Below, piece after piece: positions 8,223 to 14,915 of a stretch of 20,684 nucleotides of DNA (positions within the stretch are counted from its first letter, which is position 1; the number at the start of each line of letters is the position of its first letter). The notes below the pieces were generated by a model. That model was not told the DNA's origin. It did not search any database and saw only the letters and a program-made list of their open reading frames with translations. The position numbers and the translations under genes are program-made. This stretch comes from Acidimicrobium sp. UBA3029 (GTDB lineage: Bacteria; Actinomycetota; Acidimicrobiia; Acidimicrobiales; Ilumatobacteraceae): contig DFDK01000011.1 of the NCBI GenBank assembly GCA_002367695.1, positions 1-20,684 of the forward strand, in the 5' to 3' direction.

Positions 8223-9327
8223 ATTTGATGACGCCACGGATATTTTCTCCGTCACGCATCGCGCGGTAACCCTCGTTGATGTCGTTCAACGTGTAGGTGC
8301 GCGTGACAAGACCATCAAGATCGAGTTGACCTTCGCGATACAAGCCCAACAACTTAGGAATATCAGAGCGTGGATTTCCCGAACCAAACAGCGAACCGAC
8401 AAGTTGCTTCTCCATCAACGTCATGTCAAGCAGACTGATCGATGCGCCAAACTCCATTGCTGGGTGAATGTTGGTCACAACAACACGACCACGCTTTGCG
8501 GTCAGTGCCATTGCTTCATGAATCACTGCGCCACTACCGACGCCCATTGTCATGATCACTTTGTTAGCCATGGTGCCACGAGTGAGTTCTTGCAATAGTG
8601 GGACTGCTTCGGCCATTGAGTTGGCGCTATGTGTTGCACCAAACTCCATTGCCTTCTCGCGCTTGAACTCAATTGGGTCAATCGCAATGATTTGTTTTGC
8701 GCCAGCAATGCGCGCACCTTGGATTGCGTTGGCTCCAATGCCACCAACACCCACGACAACAACTGTGTCGCCGGGCTTCACTTCGGCTGCATAGACGCTA
8801 GAACCCCAACCAGTTACAACACCGCAACCGAGCAAGCACGCGCGGTCGAGTGGAACATCTTGTTCGATCTTGATGCAACTTGCTTCGTGGACCACAGTGT
8901 GTTGCGCAAAAGTTCCAAGCAAGCACATCACGCCCAAGTCTTTGCCTCCAACATGATGACGAGAAGTTTGATCGCTGATCTGCTTACCAGTTGCCATGTA
9001 CGCACCGAGGTCGCACAAGTTTTGGTGACCAGTCGAGCAACTCACACAACGACCACATGATGGAATGAAACCAAATACAACGTGATCACCAGGTGCAAGC
9101 CAACTCACATTTGCGCCAACTTGTTGCACAACTCCAGCACCTTCATGGCCGCCAATAATTGGAAGTTCAAATGGCAAGTCGCCAGTAACAAGATGCTCGT
9201 CTGAGTGACAAAGCCCGGAAGCGGCCAACTTGACCAGCACTTCGTTCGGGCCAGGCGCATCCAATTCAATATCCTCGATGCTCCACGGAGCATTCAATTC
9301 CCACAACACTGCTGCTTTAGTCTTCAC
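8215..9327 (-). CDS. Zinc alcohol dehydrogenase, Rxyl_3153 (NDMA-dependent, mycofactocin-linked) family
   Basis: Medium-chain zinc alcohol dehydrogenase oxidising an alcohol to an aldehyde with tightly held NAD. The family (TIGR03989) is expected to pass electrons to mycofactocin rather than exchange free NADH. Catalytic zinc ligands fit Cys40 and His61 (GLCHSDE, GGHEGAG). The structural zinc site is Cys91, 94, 97 and 105 (CGRCVSC...NLC). The Rossmann motif is GVGGIG, and GCGVVTGWGS supplies the third catalytic zinc cysteine. Start: the GTG at 9327 gives the family N-terminus (KTKAAVLW) and has a strong AAGGGGGA ribosome site 5 nt upstream. The open frame reaches 9441, but that would run through the promoter. 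Length 370 aa is typical. It is the first gene of a three-gene operon with MoxR and VWA, divergent from mftA, which ties it to mycofactocin by position as well as family. Confidence 0.94.
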   Translation of the reverse strand: MKTKAAVLWELNAPWSIEDIELDAPGPNEVLVKLAASGLCHSDEHLVTGDLPFELPIIGGHEGAGVVQQVGANVSWLAPGDHVVFGFIPSCGRCVSCSTGHQNLCDLGAYMATGKQISDQTSRHHVGGKDLGVMCLLGTFAQHTVVHEASCIKIEQDVPLDRACLLGCGVVTGWGSSVYAAEVKPGDTVVVVGVGGIGANAIQGARIAGAKQIIAIDPIEFKREKAMEFGATHSANSMAEAVPLLQELTRGTMANKVIMTMGVGSGAVIHEAMALTAKRGRVVVTNIHPAMEFGASISLLDMTLMEKQLVGSLFGSGNPRSDIPKLLGLYREGQLDLDGLVTRTYTLNDINEGYRAMRDGENIRGVIKYD

Positions 9328-9331
9328 GATG

Positions 9332-9339
9332 TCCCCCTT
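9332..9339 (-). promoter_or_regulatory. Strong ribosome binding site of the alcohol dehydrogenase
   Basis: AAGGGGGA on the minus strand ends 4-5 nt before the GTG at 9327. It is the clearest Shine-Dalgarno in the window and decides the start of the dehydrogenase against the longer open frame. Confidence 0.75.
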
Positions 9340-9349
9340 GTGTATGGCT

Positions 9350-9378
9350 CTGATAGCCGCACTTCCTACTGCTGACAA
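9350..9378 (-). promoter_or_regulatory. Candidate sigma70-type promoter of the alcohol dehydrogenase operon
   Basis: On the minus strand TTGTCA (9378-9373, five of six to TTGACA) and TATCAG (9355-9350, four of six to TATAAT) are 17 nt apart. The predicted start, about 9343, gives a leader of roughly 16 nt that contains the ribosome site. Inferred from consensus only. Confidence 0.45.
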
Positions 9379-9407
9379 TAGCCCGAGAGGCGCCAGTTGA
9401 GTATTGT
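9375..9407. promoter_or_regulatory. Inverted ACAATA/TATTGT pair in the mftA-dehydrogenase divergent region
   Basis: Perfect 6-nt arms ACAATA (9375-9380) and TATTGT (9402-9407) are separated by 21 nt. The right arm coincides with the proposed -10 of mftA (9 nt before the ATG at 9417). The left arm overlaps the proposed -35 of the divergent dehydrogenase promoter. This could be an operator for joint control, or simply two outward-facing promoter elements. MftR, the TetR repressor known for mycobacterial mft operons, is not encoded here. Confidence 0.3.
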
Positions 9408-9416
9408 TGGCAGGTA

Positions 9417-9551
9417 ATGGAACCCACAACAAATGCCCCAATGAGCGAAATTGTGCAAGATACGGATTCGGTCAAACAGACCGCCCACCAAGATGTCACC
9501 GAACTGCTCGTCGAAGAAATTTCAATTGACGGCATGTGCGGCGTCTACTAA
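9417..9551 (+). CDS. mftA: Mycofactocin precursor peptide
   Basis: A ribosomally made precursor whose C-terminal Val-Tyr becomes the redox cofactor mycofactocin. The end, LLVEEISIDGMCGVY, is the family signature; the last two residues V-Y are decarboxylated and cyclised by MftC. From the ATG at 9417 the peptide is 44 aa, and from the ATG at 9441 it is 36 aa (MSEIVQDTDS...); most known MftA peptides are about 30-50 aa, so both fit. I prefer 9417 because a TAnnnT hexamer (TATTGT) lies 9 nt upstream, as at other probable leaderless starts here, while 9441 has no ribosome site at all. The 5' neighbour is the divergent dehydrogenase; mftB follows after 24 nt. The gene is too short for most automatic gene finders and is easily missed. 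Confidence 0.95.
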   Translation: MEPTTNAPMSEIVQDTDSVKQTAHQDVTELLVEEISIDGMCGVY

Positions 9552-9575
9552 GTCCCGTTTTTAACCTCGAACATC

Positions 9576-9842
9576 ATGTCAATTACGCTGGAAACAGCAT
9601 GCGAGCTCAACCCGCAAGTAGCACTGCGCCCTGAATCATTTGGTGCGCTTGCATATCACTACGGCAACCGCAAACTTGTTTTCCTAAAACACCCAGACGT
9701 TGTTGCTGTAGTACGCGACGTCGCCGACTACGCAACGTTGCAAGATGCGCTCGGAGCACACAACATACAGCCATCGCGATGGCCGAGTTTTGTAGAAGCC
9801 ATTGACTCACTCGCAGCATCGGACATCATTCGTGTCAGGTAA
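9576..9842 (+). CDS. mftB: Mycofactocin biosynthesis chaperone (RiPP recognition element)
   Basis: Small PqqD-like peptide-binding protein that holds MftA and delivers it to the radical SAM enzyme MftC. The diagnostic block is FGALAYHYGNRKLVFLKHP at about residues 23-41; the rest is the winged-helix RRE fold ending in a helix (SFVEAIDSLAASDIIRVR). At 88 aa it is a normal length. The ATG at 9576 lies 24 nt after the mftA stop, and the 3' end overlaps mftC by 11 nt (or 41 nt if mftC starts at TTG 9802), so MftB and MftC are probably translated in a coupled way, as expected for a working complex. Confidence 0.94.
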   Translation: MSITLETACELNPQVALRPESFGALAYHYGNRKLVFLKHPDVVAVVRDVADYATLQDALGAHNIQPSRWPSFVEAIDSLAASDIIRVR

Positions 9843-10989
9843 AGCACTCTCGAGCCAACTCAAGTCTGGTCTTGACGCACCAATTTGCTTGACATGGGAA
9901 ATCACGTACGCGTGCAACTTGCAGTGCGTGCACTGTTTGTCGAGCAGTGGCACAAGAGACCCACGCGAACTTTCAACCGCTCAGGCAAAAGCAGTGCTCG
10001 ACGAGTTGCGCAACTTGCAAGTGTTTTACATCAACATCGGTGGCGGCGAACCAATGATTCGCAAGGATTTTTTTGAGATTCTCGAACACGCAGAGACCAA
10101 CAACATCGGTGTCAAGTTTTCAACGAACGGCACCTACATCACCGCCGACAATGCACGTCGATTGGCTTCAATGAATTATCTCGACATCCAAATCAGTCTC
10201 GACGGCGTGGATGCTGCAACCAACGATGCGGTGCGCGGCAAGGGATCATACGCAACGGCTATTGCAGCAATGAATCATTTGCGCGATGCAAATTTTGGTC
10301 AATTCAAAATTTCTGTTGTTGTGACACGCCACAACGTCGACCAACTTGATGCATTTAAAGCACTCGCCGATTCGTATGGCGCACAGTTGCGCATCACTCG
10401 CCTGCGTCCGTCTGGCAGAGGTGCCGACACGTGGGATGAGTTACACCCCACCCAACAACAGCAGCGCCAGATTTATGACTGGCTGATGAAGCATGGCGAC
10501 AATGTCCTCACTGGTGATTCATTTTTTCACTTAAATGCATTTGGTGAGTCGCTCCCCGGTCTCAACCTATGCGGTGCCGGCCGTGTGGTGTGCTTGATCG
10601 ACCCAATCGGTGACGTGTACGCATGCCCGTTCGTTATTCATGATCAATTTAAAGCCGGATCACTATTGAGCGATGGCGGCTTCACCAAAGTGTGGAAAGA
10701 AAGCGACCTCTTCTTGTCGCTACGCGAACCAGAATCAGAAGGCGCATGTTCGGCATGTGGTAGTTACGACGCCTGCCAAGGCGGTTGCATGGCCGCCAAG
10801 TTCTTTACCGGTATACCACTCAATGGACCAGACCCAGAGTGCGTCACCGGACACGGCGAAGAACTTGTCAAGGCAGCATCAATCAACCTCATCCCAAAAC
10901 CGTCAATGGACCACTCAAGATCTGTCAAAATCAATACGCCGCGGCTAGCTACTTCAAGAGACACCCCGCAACGATTGGAACGAGTATGA
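9832..10989 (+). CDS. mftC: Mycofactocin radical SAM maturase
   Basis: Radical S-adenosylmethionine enzyme with SPASM-type auxiliary clusters. It oxidatively decarboxylates the MftA C-terminal Tyr and then forms the ring between Val and Tyr. The radical SAM cluster motif is CNLQCVHC (Cys28, Cys32, Cys35), followed by the SAM-binding NIGGGEP. Auxiliary cluster cysteines are in LCGAGRVVC, YACPF, CSACGSYDACQGGCM and PECVTGH. A conserved DHSR tail ends the core. By recall it aligns along nearly its whole length with mycobacterial MftC. Start: GTG at 9832 gives a leader of 12 residues before GLDAPICLTWE; a TTG at 9802 is the alternative and would add ten residues. The stop overlaps the ATG of plsY (ATGA). 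About 385 aa, complete. Confidence 0.95.
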   Translation: MSGKALSSQLKSGLDAPICLTWEITYACNLQCVHCLSSSGTRDPRELSTAQAKAVLDELRNLQVFYINIGGGEPMIRKDFFEILEHAETNNIGVKFSTNGTYITADNARRLASMNYLDIQISLDGVDAATNDAVRGKGSYATAIAAMNHLRDANFGQFKISVVVTRHNVDQLDAFKALADSYGAQLRITRLRPSGRGADTWDELHPTQQQQRQIYDWLMKHGDNVLTGDSFFHLNAFGESLPGLNLCGAGRVVCLIDPIGDVYACPFVIHDQFKAGSLLSDGGFTKVWKESDLFLSLREPESEGACSACGSYDACQGGCMAAKFFTGIPLNGPDPECVTGHGEELVKAASINLIPKPSMDHSRSVKINTPRLATSRDTPQRLERV

Positions 10990-11600
10990 ACGACGTCAAT
11001 CCACTGCTGATTGTCGGCGCCATTATTGTTTCGTATTTTATTGGCACGTTCCCAAGTGCACTTATCATTGCCAAGCGCGGTGGCGTCGATGTCACTGCTG
11101 CAGGGTCTGGCAATCCTGGCACATCCAATGTTGTGCGCTTACTTGGTTGGAAATATGGACTCGTTGTATTTGTCGCCGATGTGCTCAAGGGTTCTGCTTC
11201 GGTGGGACTTGCGTGGCTTGTGATGAACACACAACCAGATGCACTTCGTGTCTCGTACCTTGCATATGCCTGCGGGTACGCCACAGTAATCGGCCACACG
11301 TTTCCCGTCACTCGGAAGTTTGTGGGTGGTAAGGGCGTCGCCACTGGTGGTGGAGTGATGTACGTGTTGTACCCCATCATGAGTTTGATCTTGTGCACAT
11401 CGTGGTTCGTACTACGTAAGTCCACAGGCAAGTCGTCGGTCGCTTCTCTCATTATCACGATTGCTGTTCCTGTGTACGTCGCCATCTGGCGCAACGACAA
11501 CATGTGGGAGTTGGCCGCATCGGTAGGACTCGTTGGCATGATCATTATTCGACACCTTCCAAACATTCGTCGTCTCAAGTCTCACGAGGAAAACGCATAA
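10986..11600 (+). CDS. plsY: Acyl-phosphate:glycerol-3-phosphate acyltransferase (PlsY family)
   Basis: Integral membrane acyltransferase that makes lysophosphatidic acid from acyl-phosphate and glycerol-3-phosphate, the first step of phospholipid synthesis. The three family motifs are present: SYFIGTFPSA near the N-terminus, GSGNPGTSN at residues 40-48, and GHTFPV...FVGGKGVAT near residues 105-120. About five hydrophobic helices are visible, and 204 aa is the normal length. It overlaps mftC by ATGA, is followed by dedA after 10 nt, and lies inside the mycofactocin operon between mftC and mftE, where mftD is commonly found. Whether it is the cell's only PlsY or a specialised copy cannot be told from this window. 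Sequence and base use look like those of its neighbours, so recent transfer is not evident. Confidence 0.9.
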   Translation: MNDVNPLLIVGAIIVSYFIGTFPSALIIAKRGGVDVTAAGSGNPGTSNVVRLLGWKYGLVVFVADVLKGSASVGLAWLVMNTQPDALRVSYLAYACGYATVIGHTFPVTRKFVGGKGVATGGGVMYVLYPIMSLILCTSWFVLRKSTGKSSVASLIITIAVPVYVAIWRNDNMWELAASVGLVGMIIIRHLPNIRRLKSHEENA

Positions 11601-11610
11601 AGTTTTTGCG

Positions 11611-12228
11611 TTGAATACATTGAATCAACTCAACGACTTTTTTGCATGGCTTGAGCACTTTTCGTCATCGCCTTGGTTTTACTTAATTATTTTTACGATT
11701 GCAATCGCCGATTCGGTGATACCAATCGTGCCAAGCGAAACACTTGTCATCATTGGTGGCGTAAGTGCAGGTTCGGGGCACTTATCAATTGCGCTCGTGA
11801 TACTGGTGGCTGCTGCTGGTGCCTTTATTGGCGACAACATGTCGTACATCATTGGCCGTGAAGCAAGCGAACGAATTCTCAAGCGATATACCCGCAACGA
11901 AAAAAGCCAGCGGAGATTAGAGATGGTTATTCACCAAATAGAACGACGTGGCGGAATGTTGCTGATCACTGCACGATTCATACCCGGTGGACGCACTCTT
12001 TTGACCCTCACGTGTGGCATCACGCGTCGCGATCATCGCTGGTTCGTCGGCTGGATAGTCGCTGCTGCGTCTATCTGGGCGCTCTATGCATCGCTGCTTG
12101 GCTTTATCGGCGGCAAAGCTTTCCAGGATGACCACACGAAGGCATTCTTGGTCGCCTTCGGTGGTGCAGTTAGCGCAACTGCGCTGATCGAAGTAGTGCG
12201 CTTTGTGCGCAAACGTCTTCGCCCTTAG
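11611..12228 (+). CDS. DedA (SNARE-associated/VTT) family membrane protein
   Basis: Multi-spanning inner-membrane protein of the DedA superfamily, members of which recycle or flip phospholipids and undecaprenyl phosphate. Recognition: an early helix with ADSVIPIVPSE (acidic residue and prolines of the re-entrant loop), GDNMSYIIGR, and the second re-entrant motif RFIPGGRTLLTLTCGI with its conserved arginines, then two C-terminal helices. 205 aa is the usual length. The start is a TTG at 11611, which has only a weak ribosome site (GAGGA about 20 nt upstream), so expression may depend on coupling to plsY. It lies between plsY and mftE in the mft operon. A role in membrane lipid handling next to PlsY is natural; any link to mycofactocin is inference. 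Confidence 0.87.
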   Translation: MNTLNQLNDFFAWLEHFSSSPWFYLIIFTIAIADSVIPIVPSETLVIIGGVSAGSGHLSIALVILVAAAGAFIGDNMSYIIGREASERILKRYTRNEKSQRRLEMVIHQIERRGGMLLITARFIPGGRTLLTLTCGITRRDHRWFVGWIVAAASIWALYASLLGFIGGKAFQDDHTKAFLVAFGGAVSATALIEVVRFVRKRLRP

Positions 12229-12236
12229 TCTTTGGC

Positions 12237-12914
12237 GTGGCCAATAAAATCTCTAGCAACACTTGGTCACAGGTTGCGAGTCGACAATCGATCCTGTTGT
12301 TATTGCCACTCGGATCATGCGAACAGCACGGCCCACACTTGCCGCTTGACACCGACACCCAAATTGCACAGTACTTGTGCGCCCAGGCTGCACTACACAA
12401 CGATCGCATCCTGATTGCTCCGAGTCTGACAATTTCGGCAAGTGGCGAACATGCTGGCTTTCCTGGCACATTGTCGATTGGCACTGATGCTCTCACTCAG
12501 GTCTTAATTGAGATCGTTAGATCAGCCGACTGGTGCAGTGGTGTTGTATTCGTCAATGGTCATGGCGGCAATGCCGATGCCGTCGCTGCCGCGATTCACA
12601 CGTTGACCAACGAACAACGCAATGTTGTTTCGTGGTGGCCGCGTATCGAGCACGGTGACGCACATGCTGGTGCGAGCGAGACGTCAATGATGCTTGCTAT
12701 CAACCCAGAGCAAGTCAATATGGCAGTAGCCGAGGCTGGCGCCACCCAACCATTAAGTCAACTGGAAACACAATTACGCAGCGGCGGAGTGCGCGCGGTT
12801 TCCTTAAATGGCGTGTTGGGCAACCCGACTACCGCAACCGTTGAACACGGTCAAAATTTGCTCTCGCAATTAACCCGCGACCTCGTTACCTTTATTAACG
12901 AACACTCGAACTGA
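12237..12914 (+). CDS. mftE: Mycofactocin precursor peptidase (creatininase family)
   Basis: Metal-dependent amidohydrolase that releases the MftC-modified Val-Tyr core (AHDP) from the MftA leader. Creatininase-fold metal ligands appear in LGSCEQHGPHLPLDTD (Glu29, His31, Asp40), NGHGGN and the DAHAGASETS segment near residue 145. 225 aa fits the family. The start is a GTG 8 nt after the dedA stop; a hydrophobic first strand (ILLLLPLGS) leads straight into the metal site as in mycobacterial MftE. Downstream, mftF follows after 27 nt. Complete, with no anomalies seen. Confidence 0.92.
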   Translation: MANKISSNTWSQVASRQSILLLLPLGSCEQHGPHLPLDTDTQIAQYLCAQAALHNDRILIAPSLTISASGEHAGFPGTLSIGTDALTQVLIEIVRSADWCSGVVFVNGHGGNADAVAAAIHTLTNEQRNVVSWWPRIEHGDAHAGASETSMMLAINPEQVNMAVAEAGATQPLSQLETQLRSGGVRAVSLNGVLGNPTTATVEHGQNLLSQLTRDLVTFINEHSN

Positions 12915-12941
12915 CAAACACAGAACCCATTAGGCACAATC

Positions 12942-14357
12942 TTGACCGACCTCATCAATCAACCGCACTTCATTGTTGACCCATCTTGGCGCCGTCCAGT
13001 GCGCGGTCTCATGGTGTTCGCAGGTTCTCCACTCAAGATGTTTACCCTGAACGAAGAGGGTCGTCGCGTTGCAGAGTTGCTCGAGATCGGATTACCGCTT
13101 CCTGCGGGTCACGAAACACTCACCAACCGCCTACTCGATGCCGGTGCGATTCATCCGACACACATCGTTGGTAGCGAGCAACCTTTCACGCTCGCCGATG
13201 TGAGCATCGTGATTCCTGCGCATGTGCGTAATGCCAAAGATGCGCGCTTGCTCAACACACTTGTTGACACACTGACGAACCTCTCTACAACTGCAGCCAC
13301 CATCATCGTCGTGAATGATGCATCTCCTCACACAATTTCTGACATTGCAGGTGCACGAGTTGTTTCGCTCGACCAAAACAAAGGACCGGGCGCTGCGCGC
13401 AACTACGGATTGCAGTTTGTGACCACGCCATTTGTTGCGTTTATCGATGTGGATGTGACGCTCGAAAACAACACGTTGATTGAACTGCTCTCGTTCTTTG
13501 CCGACGAGCGCGTTGGTCTTGTTGCGCCGCGCATTGTTAGTGCGGATACAAAAGGCGCGCTAGGTGCTTACGAAGCTGTGCGCTCACCGCTCGACCTCGG
13601 TCCACTTGAAGGCCGTATTCGCAAGGGTACGCGTATCAGTTACACACCGTCGGCCATGTGGCTTTGTCGAACCGAAGCAATGCACCAAATCGATGGCTTC
13701 GACGAAACATTGCAAGTTGGCGAAGATGTAGACGCATTGTGGCGTCTCGACGCCGCGGGCTGGCGCTGTCGCTATCAGCCCACAGCAGTGTGCACTCACC
13801 TACCACGATCTACTGTCAGCGATTTTGTTGCGCAGCGAATTGGTTACGGCACTTCGGCCGCTGCTCTTGCGCAGAGGCACAAGGGTGCGCTTGCACCTGT
13901 GCGAGTGAGCGGCTATTCGGCTGGCATGTGGGCACTTATTGTGCTCGGCTACCCAATCTTTGGCGCACTTGTTGGTGCAGGAACCATCGCTGCACTTGCT
14001 CGCAAATTGCGCGATGTTCCCAACGCCGTCGAAGAGTCGGCGCGTTTGGCTGGCCTCGGCAACTTGCATGCTGGTCGCACGATTGCTTCAGCCATCACTC
14101 GAGTGTGGTGGCCAATTGCAGTTGTGCTTGCACTGTTCTCAAAACGAATGCGCTGGGTATTAATTACTGCTGCAGTAGTTCCATCAATGTACGAATGGTG
14201 GAAGGGCCGACCAAAGCTCGATCCGATTCGGTTTACTGCATTGCGCGTGCTGGACGATGCCGCGTATGGAGTTGGTGTGTGGAAAGGCGTTGTCCTGGAA
14301 CAAAACCTTGACGCGCTTAAGCCTGACTTGACGTCGTGGCCAAAGAACGCAAACTGA
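12942..14357 (+). CDS. mftF: Mycofactocin glycosyltransferase
   Basis: Family 2 glycosyltransferase that adds beta-1,4-linked glucose units to (pre)mycofactocin. The N-terminal 80 residues form a separate small domain (PSWRRPVRGLMVFAGSPLKMF), as in known MftF. The GT-A domain begins near residue 85 with DVSIVIPAH, has VVNDASP and NKGPGAARNYGL for nucleotide-sugar binding, and IDVDV (Asp169, Asp171) as the metal-binding DXD. GEDVDALWRLDAAGW follows as the acceptor/catalytic segment. Hydrophobic C-terminal helices suggest membrane attachment. 471 aa is normal. The TTG at 12942 has an AGG 7 nt upstream and is accepted on that basis. The last 41 nt overlap the convergent DUF4395 gene. Confidence 0.93.
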   Translation: MTDLINQPHFIVDPSWRRPVRGLMVFAGSPLKMFTLNEEGRRVAELLEIGLPLPAGHETLTNRLLDAGAIHPTHIVGSEQPFTLADVSIVIPAHVRNAKDARLLNTLVDTLTNLSTTAATIIVVNDASPHTISDIAGARVVSLDQNKGPGAARNYGLQFVTTPFVAFIDVDVTLENNTLIELLSFFADERVGLVAPRIVSADTKGALGAYEAVRSPLDLGPLEGRIRKGTRISYTPSAMWLCRTEAMHQIDGFDETLQVGEDVDALWRLDAAGWRCRYQPTAVCTHLPRSTVSDFVAQRIGYGTSAAALAQRHKGALAPVRVSGYSAGMWALIVLGYPIFGALVGAGTIAALARKLRDVPNAVEESARLAGLGNLHAGRTIASAITRVWWPIAVVLALFSKRMRWVLITAAVVPSMYEWWKGRPKLDPIRFTALRVLDDAAYGVGVWKGVVLEQNLDALKPDLTSWPKNAN

Positions 14358-14832
14358 AGTTATTGCACTCTTCGCAAACTTCTTCAGGAATTACTCCGGC
14401 TTTCATCAACCATCCAAACATGATGCAGCCGAGGCACAACGCAAATGCTGATTCAAGAAATGCAGCGCCGACTAACGCCGCGATCACAAATCGTGCTTCG
14501 GTTACTGCTCCGCTCATGAACAGTGCGCTTGCAACGATGCCAAACGTTGCGCCAACACCTTGGGCAAATCTTTTTGGTGGGCCAGGCACCATTCGATGTT
14601 CACTTTTTATCAATGGCGTGAGCAACGGTGTGATCACTTGCGTCGAGAGCCGACCGAGCGGGCTCAATGTTGGTCCAGTGAGCACTCGTGCGATGAAGCC
14701 ATAGGTCAACACCCCCAGAATCCAGCCACTGCCCGTTACGGCAAATAGGGTGCCCATGAGAGCAGCACCACCAGCAACAATGCGGGCTGACGTTTCGTTG
14801 ACAGGGTTGGGGAAGCTGAACAATTTAGCCAT
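14317..14832 (-). CDS. DUF4395 family membrane protein
   Basis: Unknown function. The sequence begins with the family's FPNPVNE motif, then a pair of helices, a cytoplasmic loop with LSPLGRLSTQV and GPPKRFAQGVG, and two further helices ending in CLGC. Four transmembrane segments are predicted by eye in 171 aa, matching the family. Here a second cysteine pair, CEEC, follows in the C-terminal tail, so two CxxC pairs lie within about 20 residues; a redox or metal role is possible but unproven. The ATG at 14832 lies 6 nt from a TATGCT hexamer, suggesting a leaderless message. The 3' end overlaps mftF by 41 nt tail to tail, so the two transcripts are antisense there. Confidence 0.85.
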   Translation of the reverse strand: MAKLFSFPNPVNETSARIVAGGAALMGTLFAVTGSGWILGVLTYGFIARVLTGPTLSPLGRLSTQVITPLLTPLIKSEHRMVPGPPKRFAQGVGATFGIVASALFMSGAVTEARFVIAALVGAAFLESAFALCLGCIMFGWLMKAGVIPEEVCEECNNFSLRSLATTSSQA

Positions 14833-14838
14833 TGAGTC

Positions 14839-14867
14839 AGCATAAAGGGCAATTGTTGACTTAACAA
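14839..14867 (-). promoter_or_regulatory. Candidate leaderless promoter of the DUF4395 gene
   Basis: On the minus strand TTGTTA (14867-14862) and TATGCT (14844-14839) are 17 nt apart, with the ATG only 6 nt after the -10. Transcription would start at about the A of the start codon. No Shine-Dalgarno is present, which fits. Confidence 0.45.
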
Positions 14868-14870
14868 GTC
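14853..14870. repeat. Nested inverted repeat in the DUF4395/alr-like divergent gap
   Basis: TTGTT-GACTT-AACAA (14853-14867) and GACTT-AAC-AAGTC (14858-14870) overlap. They cover the proposed -35 of the DUF4395 gene, so this may be a repressor site. Arms are only 5 nt and could be chance. Confidence 0.25.
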
Positions 14871-14901
14871 GGGTTTAAATGGCTCACCCAAACCCTTCAG
14901 A

Positions 14902-14907
14902 TACCGT
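14902..14907 (+). promoter_or_regulatory. Candidate -10 hexamer of the alanine-racemase-like gene
   Basis: TACCGT is 8 nt before the ATG at 14916, with no ribosome site between. This fits the same TAnnnT leaderless layout seen at other first genes in the window. No -35 was identified. Confidence 0.3.
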
Positions 14908-14915
14908 GATGACAT

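Noticed and set aside
9328..9441. Extended N-terminus of the alcohol dehydrogenase (start at 9441)
   Set aside because: It would cover the promoter and the strong ribosome site of GTG 9327; homologues begin at KTKAAVLW.
10949..11578. Minus-strand open frame (209 codons) opposite plsY
   Set aside because: Mirrors PlsY coding sequence; no recognisable motif, and PlsY motifs on the plus strand are convincing.
13658..14311. Plus-strand open frame (217 codons) within mftF
   Set aside because: Out-of-frame shadow of MftF with unusual Cys/Arg/Ser-rich composition and no family pattern.
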